A DNA stretch of 64,000 bases from Pisolithus tinctorius (GCA_024663395.1 JANFAH010000020.1:124001-188000), one strand, 5' to 3'. Positions 1 to 11,592 are shown, counted from the first letter of the stretch. Notes: generated by a model not told the origin, from the sequence alone. Numbers and translations are program-made.

Positions 1-1388
1 TTAAAACACTGGCAATACTTAGGCCAGTTCTGACATGCTGGACATCCCACTTCCTTGCATACCAACAACTCTTTGGAAGTTCATCCAGCATTGGAGATCC
101 TTATTGCAAAACATGAGGATACAATACTTTCCATGGGAGATAGGAGATCACAAGGGAATACATTTACAGCTATTGCCACAATCAAGGATGCAACCTTTTG
201 GCATGCAATGGCAAGGTATGCAAATACATATATGCAGATTTCTTTATTAATTAGGACTGAACTTGCATGCAGGTGGAAAAATCTACTTGAGCCAATTGCA
301 ATCATGACAAACATGCATCAGCCTACCCATGCCAGACCTGAGCATGTTGTATTATCTTTTGGATTTCTATATTTCAAGTACTCCCAGCTCACAAATACAG
401 CTGATAGTACTGCTCACAAAGCAGTCTTAGAAAGTGCAGAGTGATGTTGGGGTCAGTGTGACCAGGAGGTCTTCATTGCTGCTGTGGTTGTCAACCCATT
501 TTACAAAACTTCCACATTCAAGAAGATTGCACTGACAACCTGAGCTGGAATTGCAGCATTGTCCAGTCACTTGTGGCTTCACTTTTATGGTGGAGAGGCT
601 CCAGTGGAACTTTTCACAGACTTGGACCATTATCTGGGATGCTTTGGTGATTTTGCATTCATGGAGGTCTTCAAAAATTCATTGCTAGCTCATGCTCAAC
701 AGATGGTAAGCAAGCCCAAAACTGTGTGGTTGAAAACTTACCTCATGTCAATGCTAGCATACTCCAGTTGATGCCCTGGAAGTATGGAATGGGTCATCAC
801 ACCCTGGTGCTGATCTTCAACCACTACACAGGATTGCAAAGTGACTGTTATCCCTCTGTCCAAACTCAGCATCCTGTGAACAGCTCTTCAGCATGTTTTG
901 GGGGATCCTGACAAAATGGCAGAATCATTTATCAACTGCAAATCTCACTGCCCTTGCTGAACTCAAGATGTATGTGCAGGAAGAACATGCACATGATCAA
1001 GTTGTCAAGAAGTGGCTCAAACATCAGTATGCTGAAGAACCTACAGGAGTCAGCACAGCAGGAGAATCACAACCCACTCTCAGAGGGAGTGGAGAAAGTC
1101 CCCTGTCAGCTGTGAACAGGCAAGGAATTCAGCAGGCTGCTGCTGTTCTCATTCAGGGAGTTGAAGGGGAGGAAATGCAGTCCTCATCAATGGAGAGTCC
1201 CACTACTAATGAACAGCAATTCACCAAAATACCAATTGAAGCACTTTTGGATTACTCTCAAGCAGAATCTTGGCTTGGGTCATTTTATGAAGTGGCCATT
1301 AGAGGCTTAGATGATGATCTTGAGCTTTACCAACTGCTTGATCTTGATGCAGAAGGTGAAGACAACCCTGATCATGTTTTCATTGGGT
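1..1388 (+). pseudogene. hAT-superfamily transposase relic (3' part)
   Basis: The 3' two-thirds of a basidiomycete hAT transposase, which would cut and paste its own DNA element. It can be read from about 55 to the TAG at 1386-1388. Visible pieces are a FWHAMARY segment near 205-225, then DQEVFIAAVVVNPF near 460-500, a FTDLDHYLG segment near 615-640, and the C-terminal dimerisation signature NSASCEQLFSMF followed by LTKWQNHL and ALAELKM near 865-970. An acidic tail of about 120 residues follows. The frame is broken by a TGA at about 442 and another near 540, and the middle part needs frame changes, so it is dead. Its 5' end lies outside the window. I could not identify terminal inverted repeats or a target-site duplication after the stop. 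The class call is firm from the dimerisation region; the state of decay is seen directly. Confidence 0.85.
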
Positions 1389-1573
1389 AGATTTTCTTTC
1401 TCTTTACCGCAGTAGTGTCTTGTCTTTCGTCATATCTCCACACTCAAGTCTACACTGTACAAGTCCTGCCGTGCAGGCTCTAATTATCTAATATATTCAC
1501 GCACACTTGAGTTGTGACTTCTGGCACTGCAAATGTTCAGTTCACTTGCGTTCGTGGGAAAGTTTACCGGTGA

Positions 1574-1810
1574 ATGTGCAGTGACTGCGATGAACGTTCC
1601 CTGACCGGCAGAACACTGAAACGAGGAGAGTTTGAAAACATCACGAGTGAGTTTGTCGCTGCCTGCAGTCGCTTTCAACTTCGCTTCTGAAAAAATGACG
1701 CAGAGGAACGCTACGAGGACATTCTCAAAGCGTATGGGCAACTTATTGAAGGGGGCGCTGCAGCCAAGGGGCACGAAGTCCGGGAGTTTCTCGGCATCCC
1801 GAAGGAGTAG
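1574..1810 (+). CDS. small spliced ORF, unknown function
   Basis: A 59-residue reading frame appears if a 57-nt intron (GTGAGT at 1647, CAG at 1701-1703) is removed: exon 1574-1646 plus exon 1704-1810, 180 nt including the stop, an exact multiple of three. The protein starts MCSDCDE and ends EVREFLGIPKE; the second half is rich in charged and helix-forming residues. Without splicing the same frame is interrupted by a single TGA at about 1688. I do not recognise the family. It could be the last two exons of a longer gene whose 5' part was lost next to the hAT element, or a pseudogene fragment. Nothing else is recognisable between the transposon and the carbonic anhydrase. Confidence 0.35.
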
Positions 1811-2222
1811 TATTATCTAATCTTGACAGCTTAGAAATGATGGAGGGATCAGATCGAGGCTCCGCCGCTTCTCTGACGTAGTTTTTTTTGGTCTGTAGCG
1901 CAGAACATATTAAAAAAATGACTAGGCCTCTCAGTCGCACTGAGGGTGGTCGTCGTCAACGATCCCACCAGAATTCTGGCCTTTTGATCCAATCAGCCCG
2001 CTCGTGAATCTGGCCATCAGCCGCCGGTGCCTGCAAAAGGGAGTTCTGCGACTGTTCCCTCAGTCTGCCACGATCAGGACGGGGGCTAGCTGGTCAGAAA
2101 AACCAGTAGTATTAAAGTCAGCGTTGACACCGCTGGCAGGGGATTCCCGAATTTACCCGCATATCACTAGCTCGGCGGCTGGGGGCAGTGGAGTGACATC
2201 GCTATCTTCCCCAACATCACCA

Positions 2223-3110
2223 ATGTCTCCCCCCCTCCTGGCCTCCCTCTTATCTGCTAACGTTCAGTGGGCTGAGCGGACCAACGATGCTCACCCAGAC
2301 TTCTTTAGTCAGTGTGCCAAAGGACAGTCCCCAAAGGTATACTCTTTGCCTTTTCCGTTGTCTCTCTCACACGCCTCCGAGTGTCTAGGTTCTCTGGATC
2401 GGCTGCGCAGACTCGCGCGTCCCAGAGTCTGTCGTGACCAATGCGAAGCCGGGCGACATTTTCGTGCACCGTAACATAGCCAAGTAAGTCGTGTAGCGCC
2501 AGGACCTTCATTGCGTGCCCACATGTTCACTTCAACTCTGTCCTGATTAATAGCCAGTTTCATCTCCACGATGACAGCGCTCTCTCCGTGCTCACATACG
2601 CAGTCAATGTCGTGGGCGTCGAACACGGTGAGTACGCCATGCCATAACACCCCCGTAGGCACGGTCTCACTTTCCCGCAATTGCCCTCTCACTTCCCCCT
2701 ATCTGCGTGCATACTCGAACCCAACACTAGTCATTATTGTCGGACACACCCACTGCGGTGGCGCTGCCGCATGCTTGGAGGCCGCCCAAGCCCAAGCCTC
2801 CAACTCTCCTCCTACCGTTTCCCCAGACACTCCCCTCGGTCGGTGGCTCGCCCCTCTGATTAACCTCGTCACGACGCTTGATCTCGAGACCCTACCCGCT
2901 GAGGCTCACTTAGAAGCCATCGTCGAAGCCAATGTGAAACGTCAGGTCGAGAACGTGTGTGCGACAGACGTGATCAAGCATACCTGGGCTGCAGCCATGG
3001 GTGGCGAAGGCAAGGAGAAGAAGCAGGTGTGGGTGCATGGATGGGTGTACGACGTTGCGAGCGGGCGGCTCAAGGACTTGGGTGTATCTCGTGGGCCGCA
3101 ACCTCAGTGA
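2223..3110 (+). CDS. beta-class carbonic anhydrase
   Basis: Catalyses CO2 + H2O to bicarbonate + H+, using zinc. Four exons read cleanly: 2223-2336, 2389-2483, 2554-2627 and 2731-3110 (663 nt, 220 aa), all with GT-AG introns of about 50-100 nt. Family hallmarks are [12 protein letters not shown], where Cys44 is a zinc ligand and Asp46-Arg48 is the catalytic dyad, and GHTHCGG, giving His100 and Cys103 as the other ligands. HRNIAN and the end DLGVSRGP are also typical of fungal beta-CAs. All catalytic residues are present. I chose the Met at 2223 because the family begins about there, but the frame stays open upstream to a Met at 2004 (73 extra residues starting MNLAISRRCLQKG). That extension could be a mitochondrial presequence, so a longer isoform is possible. 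Length and motifs fit an active enzyme. Confidence 0.93.
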
Positions 3111-3263
3111 GTGAGTTGGTGAATGCATATATGAGACAGTGGTGGAACGTGGTGTATTAGAGATATATTGTCAGCATTGTACGAGAGTCTGACATCTGAA
3201 ATAGATTTATTGTGGTCACAAAGCAGCCGGATTAGTCCGGAAATGGTCAAGGGCCCCCTTACA

Positions 3264-4183
3264 ATGTCATCCTTAACCTATATTGAAGAGGGGGCTGGTG
3301 ACGCCTGCCTGCCAACTGCCACCATCATGGCTAACTTCATTCGCTCCACCAAGTCCGGCAGCGACTGGACTCTCAATGATCTGGACTCGTATCACATCAG
3401 CCTCGATCAGGTAGACATCCTTCCGTTCTTTGGCTTACAGGTAGGCAAGGGTAAGTTTCGCTAAAGCCCTCGGAAAGACTCTAACGACTTTGCACGTCAC
3501 AGGAGTTGCCACAACCCGCGGTTGATCCAGAGCTGCTAGCCAATGCCGACGCTGACGCTACGCAACAAGACAACCACGCAGAGTTGATCACTTACCTTGA
3601 TTTCGTCGTCGAACTTTTCAAGACTTGGGGTTATGATCATCGGGAACGAGTGGCACGCACGCGGGTGGACCTTTCGCTCCTTATTTGCGGCGAAAACAGG
3701 CACACAAAGGCCGATGTTTGTATCGTCGATCGATCTCAGAACGATATCCTTCTTCTTGTCCAGGTGGACAAGAGGTTGGAGCACGGGGAGCCCGTCAATG
3801 CGCGAGCTCAGCTTGTAGCAGCACCAGCCGTGGCCTTTAACGAGAAGAATGCGCAGAGGGAAGTGGTTGGACTCCCTCCTGTGGAGGAAACCGTGAGTTG
3901 TTTCGCGAATTTGGTGACCCCTTTCTGTGAGATTGTTTCTTAGGTCATACCTGGCATCGTCATGGTGGGCACGTCGCCAGCGTTCTTTAAAATTCCCGTC
4001 ACCCGAACGCTGTCCACTCATATTTGCCATGGGACCTATCCTCCAGAGGAAATCCGCGAGACCTATTGTTATCCGCTCGTTCCTCGTCCTGCCCGCCGGC
4101 GTAGTGAAGGGATGAAGCCTCTGGACAACAGGCGTGAAATTTTGAAGTGCTATGAAGCCTTTAAGGTGATTGTGGGAATATGA
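3264..4183 (+). CDS. basidiomycete hypothetical protein, possibly PD-(D/E)XK-like fold
   Basis: A 268-residue protein from three exons: 3264-3440, 3503-3892 and 3944-4183. The first donor must be GTAGGC at 3441 to keep frame; the stronger-looking GTAAGT at 3451 shifts it. The start at 3264 (MSSLTYIEEG) is the second of two near in-frame Mets. The middle contains TRVDLSLLICGE, then ADVCIVDRSQNDILLLVQVDKR (residues 129-150), followed by HGEPVNARAQLVAA. A conserved Asp, a hydrophobic strand and a Q-x-x-K end resemble the layout of restriction-endonuclease-like (PD-(D/E)XK) domains, but this is inference; no nuclease residue set is complete. I recognise the general sequence style as one of the many uncharacterised agaricomycete proteins. 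No neighbours point to a role. The ORF of 288 codons on the other strand is a shadow of this gene. Confidence 0.7.
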
Positions 4184-4477
4184 CCTGGACTTGATACAGC
4201 ATATAGGAGGGAGATTATTACCACTGTCATAAAACTCGCTTAAACTGATAGGCATAGTTGAGCTTGACGCCTCAGATACCTCGGAGTGAGGTTTCCCTGC
4301 TCCACCCTTGCTCCTTCCTGTTGATCCCTGAACATCGTCCCCTTCAGAGGCGATCACACGGCAGCTGATGACCTGGCAGTGGCTGAAAACGTCGCCGTTC
4401 AACCTCTCCTCGAAAACCGCCTTAGTACACGCACACGGTCACCGATTTCCCTAACATATTGCGTTCGACAGGGCGGT

Positions 4478-4640
4478 CCCCCCCTATCTGAGATGTTGGA
4501 ATACAGTCTGCGAGTCCAAACTACCCATTCTTCGTCTACACCAATAAACGAAGCAACGAATTGCACGCCCCGATGTCGAATTTTACTGCTCATCTCAATG
4601 AGTCGCCCGTTGCCGCACGGTATGTGCTATGTGCTTGTAA
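4478..4640 (+). pseudogene. decayed duplicate of adenylate-forming reductase N-terminus
   Basis: This stretch is a worn copy of the start of the reductase gene that begins about 1 kb further on. Shared at nucleotide level are GAGATGTTGGAATACA, then CATTCTTCGTCTA against CGTTCTTCGTCTA, an AAGCAACGAA block, and the CAGCGGGTTGCCCATGC-like end. In protein terms it retains EMLEY and fragments of the FFVY / SNELR region in shifting frames. It has no start of its own, and no A-domain core follows. It is flanked by about 800 bases with no gene I can recognise (4641-5471), where short pieces such as AGTCTTCTA also recur. Best read as the relic of a tandem duplication of the reductase 5' end. Confidence 0.6.
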
Positions 4641-5471
4641 AACCGTCTGGGCCCTTCCTACGCCGTCGATGCCACGTCAGTGTCATAACTTGGACGGAGA
4701 CAAGGTTGGTGAACCTCAGAATCCAGTGTAAAAGCGACAAACGTATCATCAGTACGGAATGAGATGATGACACACCAAGAAGGGGGAATAATGGCTTCGA
4801 TTCGTGCAGCAGACTCTGATGCACACTGTCAGCAAAGTCAAAGTGCGTTGGCACCTACATTAGTCGACAGCCGATCGCCCCAGTTACAAGCCCAAAGTCT
4901 GATGAATACTAAGTCATGACCGAAACTACTCGGTTTTGTGTCTGCCGTGCAGCGTCGCATGACTACTCCTTTCCTTGAAGTAAAGCAACGAGGCACATAA
5001 GAAGACTACGGCTTCGGATCCGGCTACTGTTGGCACCCGGAGATCACCTGCTCTTCTTGGGCGTCGAGCGCGGAAGGTAGTGGTCGTTCAAAACCCATTA
5101 TCAAGGTTAAGTCTTCTAGTGGCCGTGCTTATCTGGGTCCGCTGGTCCAATGGTAGTGAATGCGGCTATACAGCGCTGCACGACAGAAACGATTCAGGAT
5201 ACATTCAATTGCCAGGCATGTGAAAAACTTACGGTCAGATGCGGCTACTGTGTGAGGCCTAGACACGCGCCGTGACTAATAAGGGTACCCGGTAAGTCTT
5301 CTAATCTTATCTGGTCCGTGGTTGTTGGAACTTTGATGTAATTCTAGCCCCCGTGCTTATATCGTTTGCAAATCGAAGTATGTGTTGTCGAGCTATAAAA
5401 CACCAGAGATACTTCACGGGTCCTCAGTCACACAGGCAATTCACTTCACAATATCTTCATCAGCGTCTTAC

Positions 5472-8400
5472 ATGGAACACTCGACAGAGCGAATCTATCC
5501 ACCCGTCGATGGATCCCTCTTCGTCCCCGAGATGTTGGAATACAACGCGCGTCATTGTCCAGATCACCCGTTCTTCGTCTATCCTGACGAACAAAGCAAC
5601 GAACTGCGCAGTATTTCACATCTCGAGTTCTACCGCGCATCTCAGCGGGTTGCCCATGCTGTCCGCCCAGGTCGCCAGGGTCAGGACAGGGAGGTAGTCG
5701 GCATTGTCGCAAATGTCGATACCATTCTGTACCAGGCATTGTTCATGGGCGTCATCTATGCCGGTTTGATCGTACGTCGCACACTCTCTGGCGGTCCATG
5801 TAGCATGAAGAATTGAGTGATGACTTTTAGCCGCTACCGATGTCACCCAGAAATTCACCCGCGGCCATCATCAACTTGCTCAAGACAATCAAGTCTCGTC
5901 GTTTGATAGCTACCCAAAGTTCGCTTGGGAGTCTCATCGCAGAGGTCAAAAGGGAGTCGGCCTCACAGGGGGACCAAGCGTACGATCTCCAGATCGACGA
6001 ACCTCCAACCTTGGCGACAGTGTATCCATATATGAGCGAAGAAACTATCGACTCACCTTTCTCCCCTTACCCGAAGGGTGAAATAAGCAATGACCATGTT
6101 ATGTTTTATCTTCACTCTTCTGGGAGCACTGGTTTCCCAAAGCCAATCCCGATAACCCACGTCACCGGGAAGCACTACTGTATCATGCGTGAGCAACCAT
6201 CATGTCTAAAATCACCCCTGACCCTCACCTTCCATCGCATCCTGCAGCCACAATGATAGAGCACCGAGCGCTAGGCTACGACGTCCGAGTAGCTGCAGGC
6301 CATCTCCCCCCCTTTCATTTCATGGGCGTATTTATGCAGATATTCGTATCAATCACATCTCTCCAAAGCATGTCTGTGTACGCCCCGACCGCGTATCACG
6401 ACCACACTAAACCTCCCGTCGTCGCGAACACGCAGAACGCGCTCGAAAATGCCATATTGACGAAGTCCGGAGCATTGTTAGTTGTACCATCATTTCTGGA
6501 AGAATGGGCTTCATCGCCAGAGTCCGTCAAGCAACTCACTAAATTTGTATATGTCGTGCGTACCTATCCAATTTTCCGATGGTCTCCGTAGGTTCACATG
6601 TGTTTCTCGTCGATAGTCATATGGCGGAGGTCCTCTTGCCAAGAAGGCAGGGGACGCACTCGTTAACGCCGGCGTGAAACTCGGATCTGTCTATGGCGCA
6701 ACAGAAACCGCCGCATTCACAACATGCATACGCACTCCAGAAGATCAGAAAGAATGGGAATGGGTACGTCCAGGCCCAAACACACGCCTGCGGTGGGCAC
6801 CGTTGGACGATGGAGCGTTCGAGTGTCAGGTATTGGTAAGCGAACGAGACGTGTGTTGACATCATGATAGGTCAGCTCACTTACCATTGGAACATGTCAG
6901 TCGTCCGAGACCCACCAAGTATCTGTCGAAAACTTGCCTGATGTGAAGGGCTATGCAACCTCCGATGTATTCATCAAACATCCCACTATCGAAGGGCTTT
7001 ATAAAGTGTACGTCTTCTTTTCTGTACAACTCGGGGGAGCATCAATCTAAACTGGCACCTACACATAGTGTTGGAAGACTGGATGACGTCATCATGTTAT
7101 CGACCGGCGAGAAAACCGTGCCTGCGCCGATGGAAAGCGTCATAAGAACTAGTCGCTACGTGTCAGGCATATGTATGTTTGGCCGTGGCCGCTCGCAAGC
7201 TGGCATTCTCGTCGAGCCGAAACCAGAATATGCGATCGATGTGCAAGACGAGAAACAAGTGGCAGAATTCAGAAACTTGATATGGCACGTTGCAGCACCT
7301 CACCTTTGAAACCATGCAATGCTGAATGTCACATCTGTGTAGGCCCGTGGTTGAAGAAGCAAACAAGGATGCACCTAGTTTCAGTAGAATTTTCAAAGAA
7401 ATGATATTGGTCACGAGTAAGGACAAGCCCATGCTTCGCGCGAGTAAGGGTACTGTGACCAAAAAGGCGACCTTGAGTTTGTACGAATCAGAGATTGATG
7501 CACTGTAAGTTGGCACATTAACTCGGAGCAGCTTCATGAAATAACATGCGGGTTATAGGTACGAATCTGTAGAGGCCAGCGCCACGGCTGGCATCGAAGT
7601 TCCCTTGCCATCGGAATGGACAATTCCAAAAGTCGAGGATTGGTTAATGGTACATGTCACTGCAGTCAACTCGAACGAGCCTGTGATCCCAGATGTGGAC
7701 TTGTTTGAGCAAGGTTTCGATAGGTACGCCTCACTCTCCTCCTCTCCACGATGCAGTTGTTAATGGCGTCACCAAGTTTGTCTGCAACGTTCCTCAGGAA
7801 TCGCATCAATGGCTCTCTCAAAGCGTCTTCAGACCAAAACATCCGCGAGGCTGTGTCCCGTATCAGCCAAAATATCGTCTTCGCAAACCCTACCCTCAGA
7901 GCACTTGCCGAACAACTTGTCAATATAATCACTCACAAGCAAGACACTGTCGATCCCAAGGTAGAAATCGAAAATATGATAAAGAAGTATTCGTCGGGCT
8001 TGCCAGGTAAACGTATCGGTGGCGTTCCGACCAGAAGAGACGGAAATGAACCACATGTCGTCCTCGTGACTGGCTCGACCGGTGCACTGGGCTCCTACAT
8101 GATCGCGTCCCTCCTGCAAAGGGAGGACGTCGCGCGGATATACACTCTGAACAGGCGATCAAAGACGACGACTTCTCAAGAGAGACAGTTCTCCACGTTC
8201 CAGGACCGTGGGTTGGATACGAGCCTTCTTGAGTCCCAGAAGCTCGTCTATGTGGAGGGTGACACCTCGCGGGAGCACCTTGGGTTGGAAGACCAAACCT
8301 ATGCAGAGGTGAGGATTCAACCTGATTTTATACGTTAAATATCTATATCACTTTCACTATCTGTGTAAACAGATACGCGATTCAGTTACTGTCATAATCC

Positions 8401-9455
8401 ACAACGCTTGGCGGATCGACTTCAATCTATCGTTGGCAACATTGGAACCAAATGTTCGGGGAACGCGGAATCTGATAGACCTCGCTCTAGCATCGAAGAA
8501 GACACCGAAACCACGCTTTATGTTTACGTCTTCGATCACCTCTACTCAAAATTGGGATACGAAGAGAGGTCGAGTACCGGAAGATGTGATCGCTGATGCC
8601 ACCGTGGCAGTTGGCAACGGGTATGGGGGTAGTAAATATGTTAGCGAAAGGGTTCGTCCTTTCTCAAAGGAGTGTCAGTCGCATTCCTGACGGCTATGTT
8701 CTTGACACAGATCATGGCAATGAGTGGTTTACCTGCCACATCATTCCGCATAGGTCAGATTACCGGTGGCGCTCCTCGTGGTGCATGGTCAGTCACAGAG
8801 TGGGTCCCCATTACGGTCAAGTCCAGTGTGACACTCGGTGGGCTGCCGAACCTTGGTGGAGTGAGTAAACTTTACCATGGTGTGGATACGTATCATCAAC
8901 AAAGGTTTCATAGAGTATTGCCTGGCTGCCGATGGATGCCGTGTCGGGAGCCGTCCTCGATGTTACTTTGGGTGACGACGAGCCCCCGATCGCGATCAAT
9001 GTCGTACATCCTCGCCCAGTAGAGTTTGAGGCTGTTATGAAACCGATCAGCGATGCCCTATTCGAGAAGAAGATAACAAAAGAGCGACTTCCTCTTTTAC
9101 ATTCGACTGAATGGTTCCACAGGCTGGAGAAACAAGCAGTCAATGCAAACGAGGAAAAGATACGTCGAGTGGTAAGTACGCCCGGAGATCGACGGCTAGT
9201 TCTTTCGCTGACTAGTATTTTATGTGCCCCTTATACGTATAATGAAAGCCTGCCATCAAGCTGGTTGACTATTTACGCACGTTCGATCAGCAGTCATCTG
9301 GCCAGGACACTAGCGTTCTGGCAGTAACCTTTGCCACCGACACAGCTGAGAGAGTTAGCAAGACTATGGCAAAGTTACCGCCGCTCTCCAGGTCGGACGC
9401 AATTCGATGGGTGGATTACTGGGTATCCGTAGGATGGTTCCGGGACGTGGTCTGA
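5472..9455 (+). CDS. adenylate-forming reductase (A-T-R, NRPS-like)
   Basis: Activates a carboxylic acid with ATP, loads it on a phosphopantetheine arm and releases it by NADPH reduction as an aldehyde or alcohol. Thirteen exons can be joined in frame to 1,086 aa: 5472-5771, 5831-6188, 6248-6555, 6617-6835, 6901-7007, 7069-7284, 7343-7504, 7559-7723, 7777-8308, 8373-8651, 8711-8860, 8914-9171 and 9249-9455. A domain: HSSGSTGFPK at about residue 195, YGATETA, and GRLDDVIMLSTGEKT. T domain: FEQGFDSLSATFL with Ser612 as the attachment site. R domain: VTGSTGALGS (Gly711-Gly717, NADPH) and YGGSK (Tyr873, Lys877, catalytic). Intron 6 (7285-7342) has a GC donor; intron 8 splits the Ser612 codon. An in-frame Met also exists at 5382; 5472 gives the usual family start. 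No condensation domain is present. It is not the longer lysine-pathway aminoadipate reductase, in my judgement. The substrate cannot be told. Confidence 0.93.
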
Positions 9456-10116
9456 GCTCGCGATGATCGCACCAGATCTGTAACTGTGTAGCACGTTGTC
9501 CGTGTCAACTCGTTCGGGCAATTCGTATGTACTGCCACGAGTGTGCAGAATTAGCCATTGACGTATGTACTTTTACTTGGTTGTCGTCTTGCGCCGTCGT
9601 TATCGAATTTATGTGTCGTAAGCAGTTCGGAGGTGTTGAGAATTGACCGCTGTAAAAACTCCAGATGAAACAAACTCGAACGACCACTGAAACAAAACTA
9701 TTATAGTCAAGGAACGGCGTCTGATTGGGTTCTAGTATCAGTACTTGCCCTGGAATTGTTCGTGAACAAGCTGTCACTAAGGCAGTGAGTCTCCCTGGAC
9801 ACGGAATGGAACGGTACGCATGTAGCATACAGGCTGTCAATGCAGTATATTAGTTGAACGAAGACAAAAAAAGTTGGAATTGGCAACACGTGTGGTTGTT
9901 GCCCAGCATGTCTTATAATTAAGTCCACCCCTTGTTTGTCTGTGAAAGGCTGTCCGTCGCTGTCCTGCTGTGTTGTCCGCATCTGCATCAAAGAAGGTCT
10001 GCTGTCGATGTCTTCTGTCACTGCGAGTCGAACCTGACCGACCCTCAGTTGTACATTACTACATATACCGCTAGGAAACCCATCCATCTCACTCCGAGAG
10101 ACCCTCGTAACACGCT
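9456..10116. other. intergenic, no gene seen
   Basis: 660 bases between the reductase and the phosphopantetheinyl transferase relative. Frames are short and without recognisable motifs on either strand. It would hold the terminator of the first gene and the promoter of the second. Confidence 0.5.
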
Positions 10117-11260
10117 ATGGAATGCCCAATTCTTGTATGGATGCTCTCAATAAACCGCGATGTCACCACCGACGTAAGTCCTCTGCTTCACATCGTCTGA
10201 TAAGGTACCGACGCAGCTGCCACTCCCTACGGTGGACGACGACACAAGGAATACGAAAAATGCTATGAGCTCGTCAAGAAATGCGCTCCGCACGCTACGA
10301 TAACCAAAGACATTACCTCTATCGAATCTTTCCGTGCGTCTTTCTTGGTTCTCGCCCTTAATGTGTAATCATCTCCTGCCGCCACATGTTCAGGCCAGAT
10401 CATATGTGAAATGCTCCCTCTTCTGATGATGCGCCACCGACGGATATCGAGGGCGAAGTGGAAAGATTATGTGACGTCGAGTGGGAAACATTGGATCGAG
10501 CAGGTATGTTCCGGTCTATAAGTGCTGTGTCCGCCTTCGTTGAAGTCGATGTTTATCTGTTCACTGACTCGTTGCTCACCCGTCGTCAGTCATCAGATGA
10601 TATGCCTCCGGAAAAGTTTCTGCAGTCTATGATTGGCTACCACCTCGCTTACGATAACTCGTTATGCGGAATGGTCATGACGCAAGGTCGCCAACGACAA
10701 GTCATCAACGTCGGGCTCGGCATTAAACAGCTCTGCGTCGAGCCTAGAGGAGTACCCGTATCAGCCTACGCTGAATCATTTGCTCACAAAGTCCGTCTCT
10801 CGTTCCCCAGGCGCTCATGTCACTGACGTCGAATACCAATCACTGACGGATCATGCAGCTCACACCATTGGAACAATCATTCATTGCGCCCGAGCTGGGA
10901 GACGAAGTAGTCCTTCGTCGTTTATGTATCCTCCTTTCCCTCAAAGCCGCCTACATCAAGGCAGTCGGACAGAATAGAGGATTCGACTGGTCCCGTCTCG
11001 AGTTCAACATCCCCAATGAAACCGCTCGCGGCGACGATCATCCCCTTCAAGGCTGGGAATTCCGAGTCTTCAAAGCTCAATTGGGAGTGCACCGGAACGG
11101 AACTGTCATCGAAGAATCTTATCAGTGCGCTTGCGCGTTCTTCCGTGGAACGAAGGAATCCAAGTTTATATGGAACGATAACGCGAAGGATCTAGAAGCT
11201 TGGGTCCAGTTCATCAATGTTGACCAGATGATCAAGGTTATCCCCAAGTTGTTGGCGTAA
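10117..11260 (+). pseudogene. Sfp-type 4'-phosphopantetheinyl transferase relative, catalytic motifs eroded
   Basis: Family members transfer phosphopantetheine from CoA to the Ser of carrier domains. Exons I can place are 10117-10173 (MECPILVWML start), 10394-10503 (EMLPLLMMRHRR), 10590-10790 (GYHLAYDNSLCGM, VGLGIKQL) and 10859-11260 (LTPLEQ, SLKAAYIKAVGQ, GWEFRVF), the last two joining in frame. Exon 2, near 10205-10334, holds VDDDTR but then runs into a TAA. Key sites differ from the family: the usual W-x-x-K-E-A reads S-L-K-A-A, so the metal-binding Glu is gone; the G-x-D motif reads GLGI, so its Asp is gone; and NVSH is not recognisable. It sits directly downstream of a carrier-domain enzyme, the natural partner. 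I read it as inactive or a pseudogene, but a divergent non-catalytic protein is possible. Confidence 0.68.
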
Positions 11261-11592
11261 TAGAGTGGGTTGCGAAGTCGGAGTCCGCTTTGTTGTGTTT
11301 TCAGTTCATGCTTCCATCCACTTCATCATTTGTTATATCTATTGGTCGATGCTATCGCGTGCTATTTTGCTCCGAGTTCTCGTCATCAAGCCCATGTGCT
11401 ATTACCTTTCCCCAGGAGATACATGTGTTCTTTCCTTATGATTCCTAGCTGATACCTACCTGGAACATTGTATAAATGCATACAAGACTTTGCGGAAATT
11501 AGGTCGTTGACGGCCTGTTCCCCTACCAATCGATAGCGGGAAATGGAAGTTATGTATGTTGGGGTGCCTACATAGCTGACCTGCGCTGTCCT
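11261..11592. other. intergenic between convergent genes
   Basis: About 330 bases between the 3' ends of the transferase relative (plus) and the permease (minus). T-rich, with no gene-like frame. Confidence 0.5.

Noticed and set aside
3536..4402. 288-codon minus-strand ORF
   Set aside because: Lies opposite the spliced plus-strand hypothetical gene and shows no own motifs.
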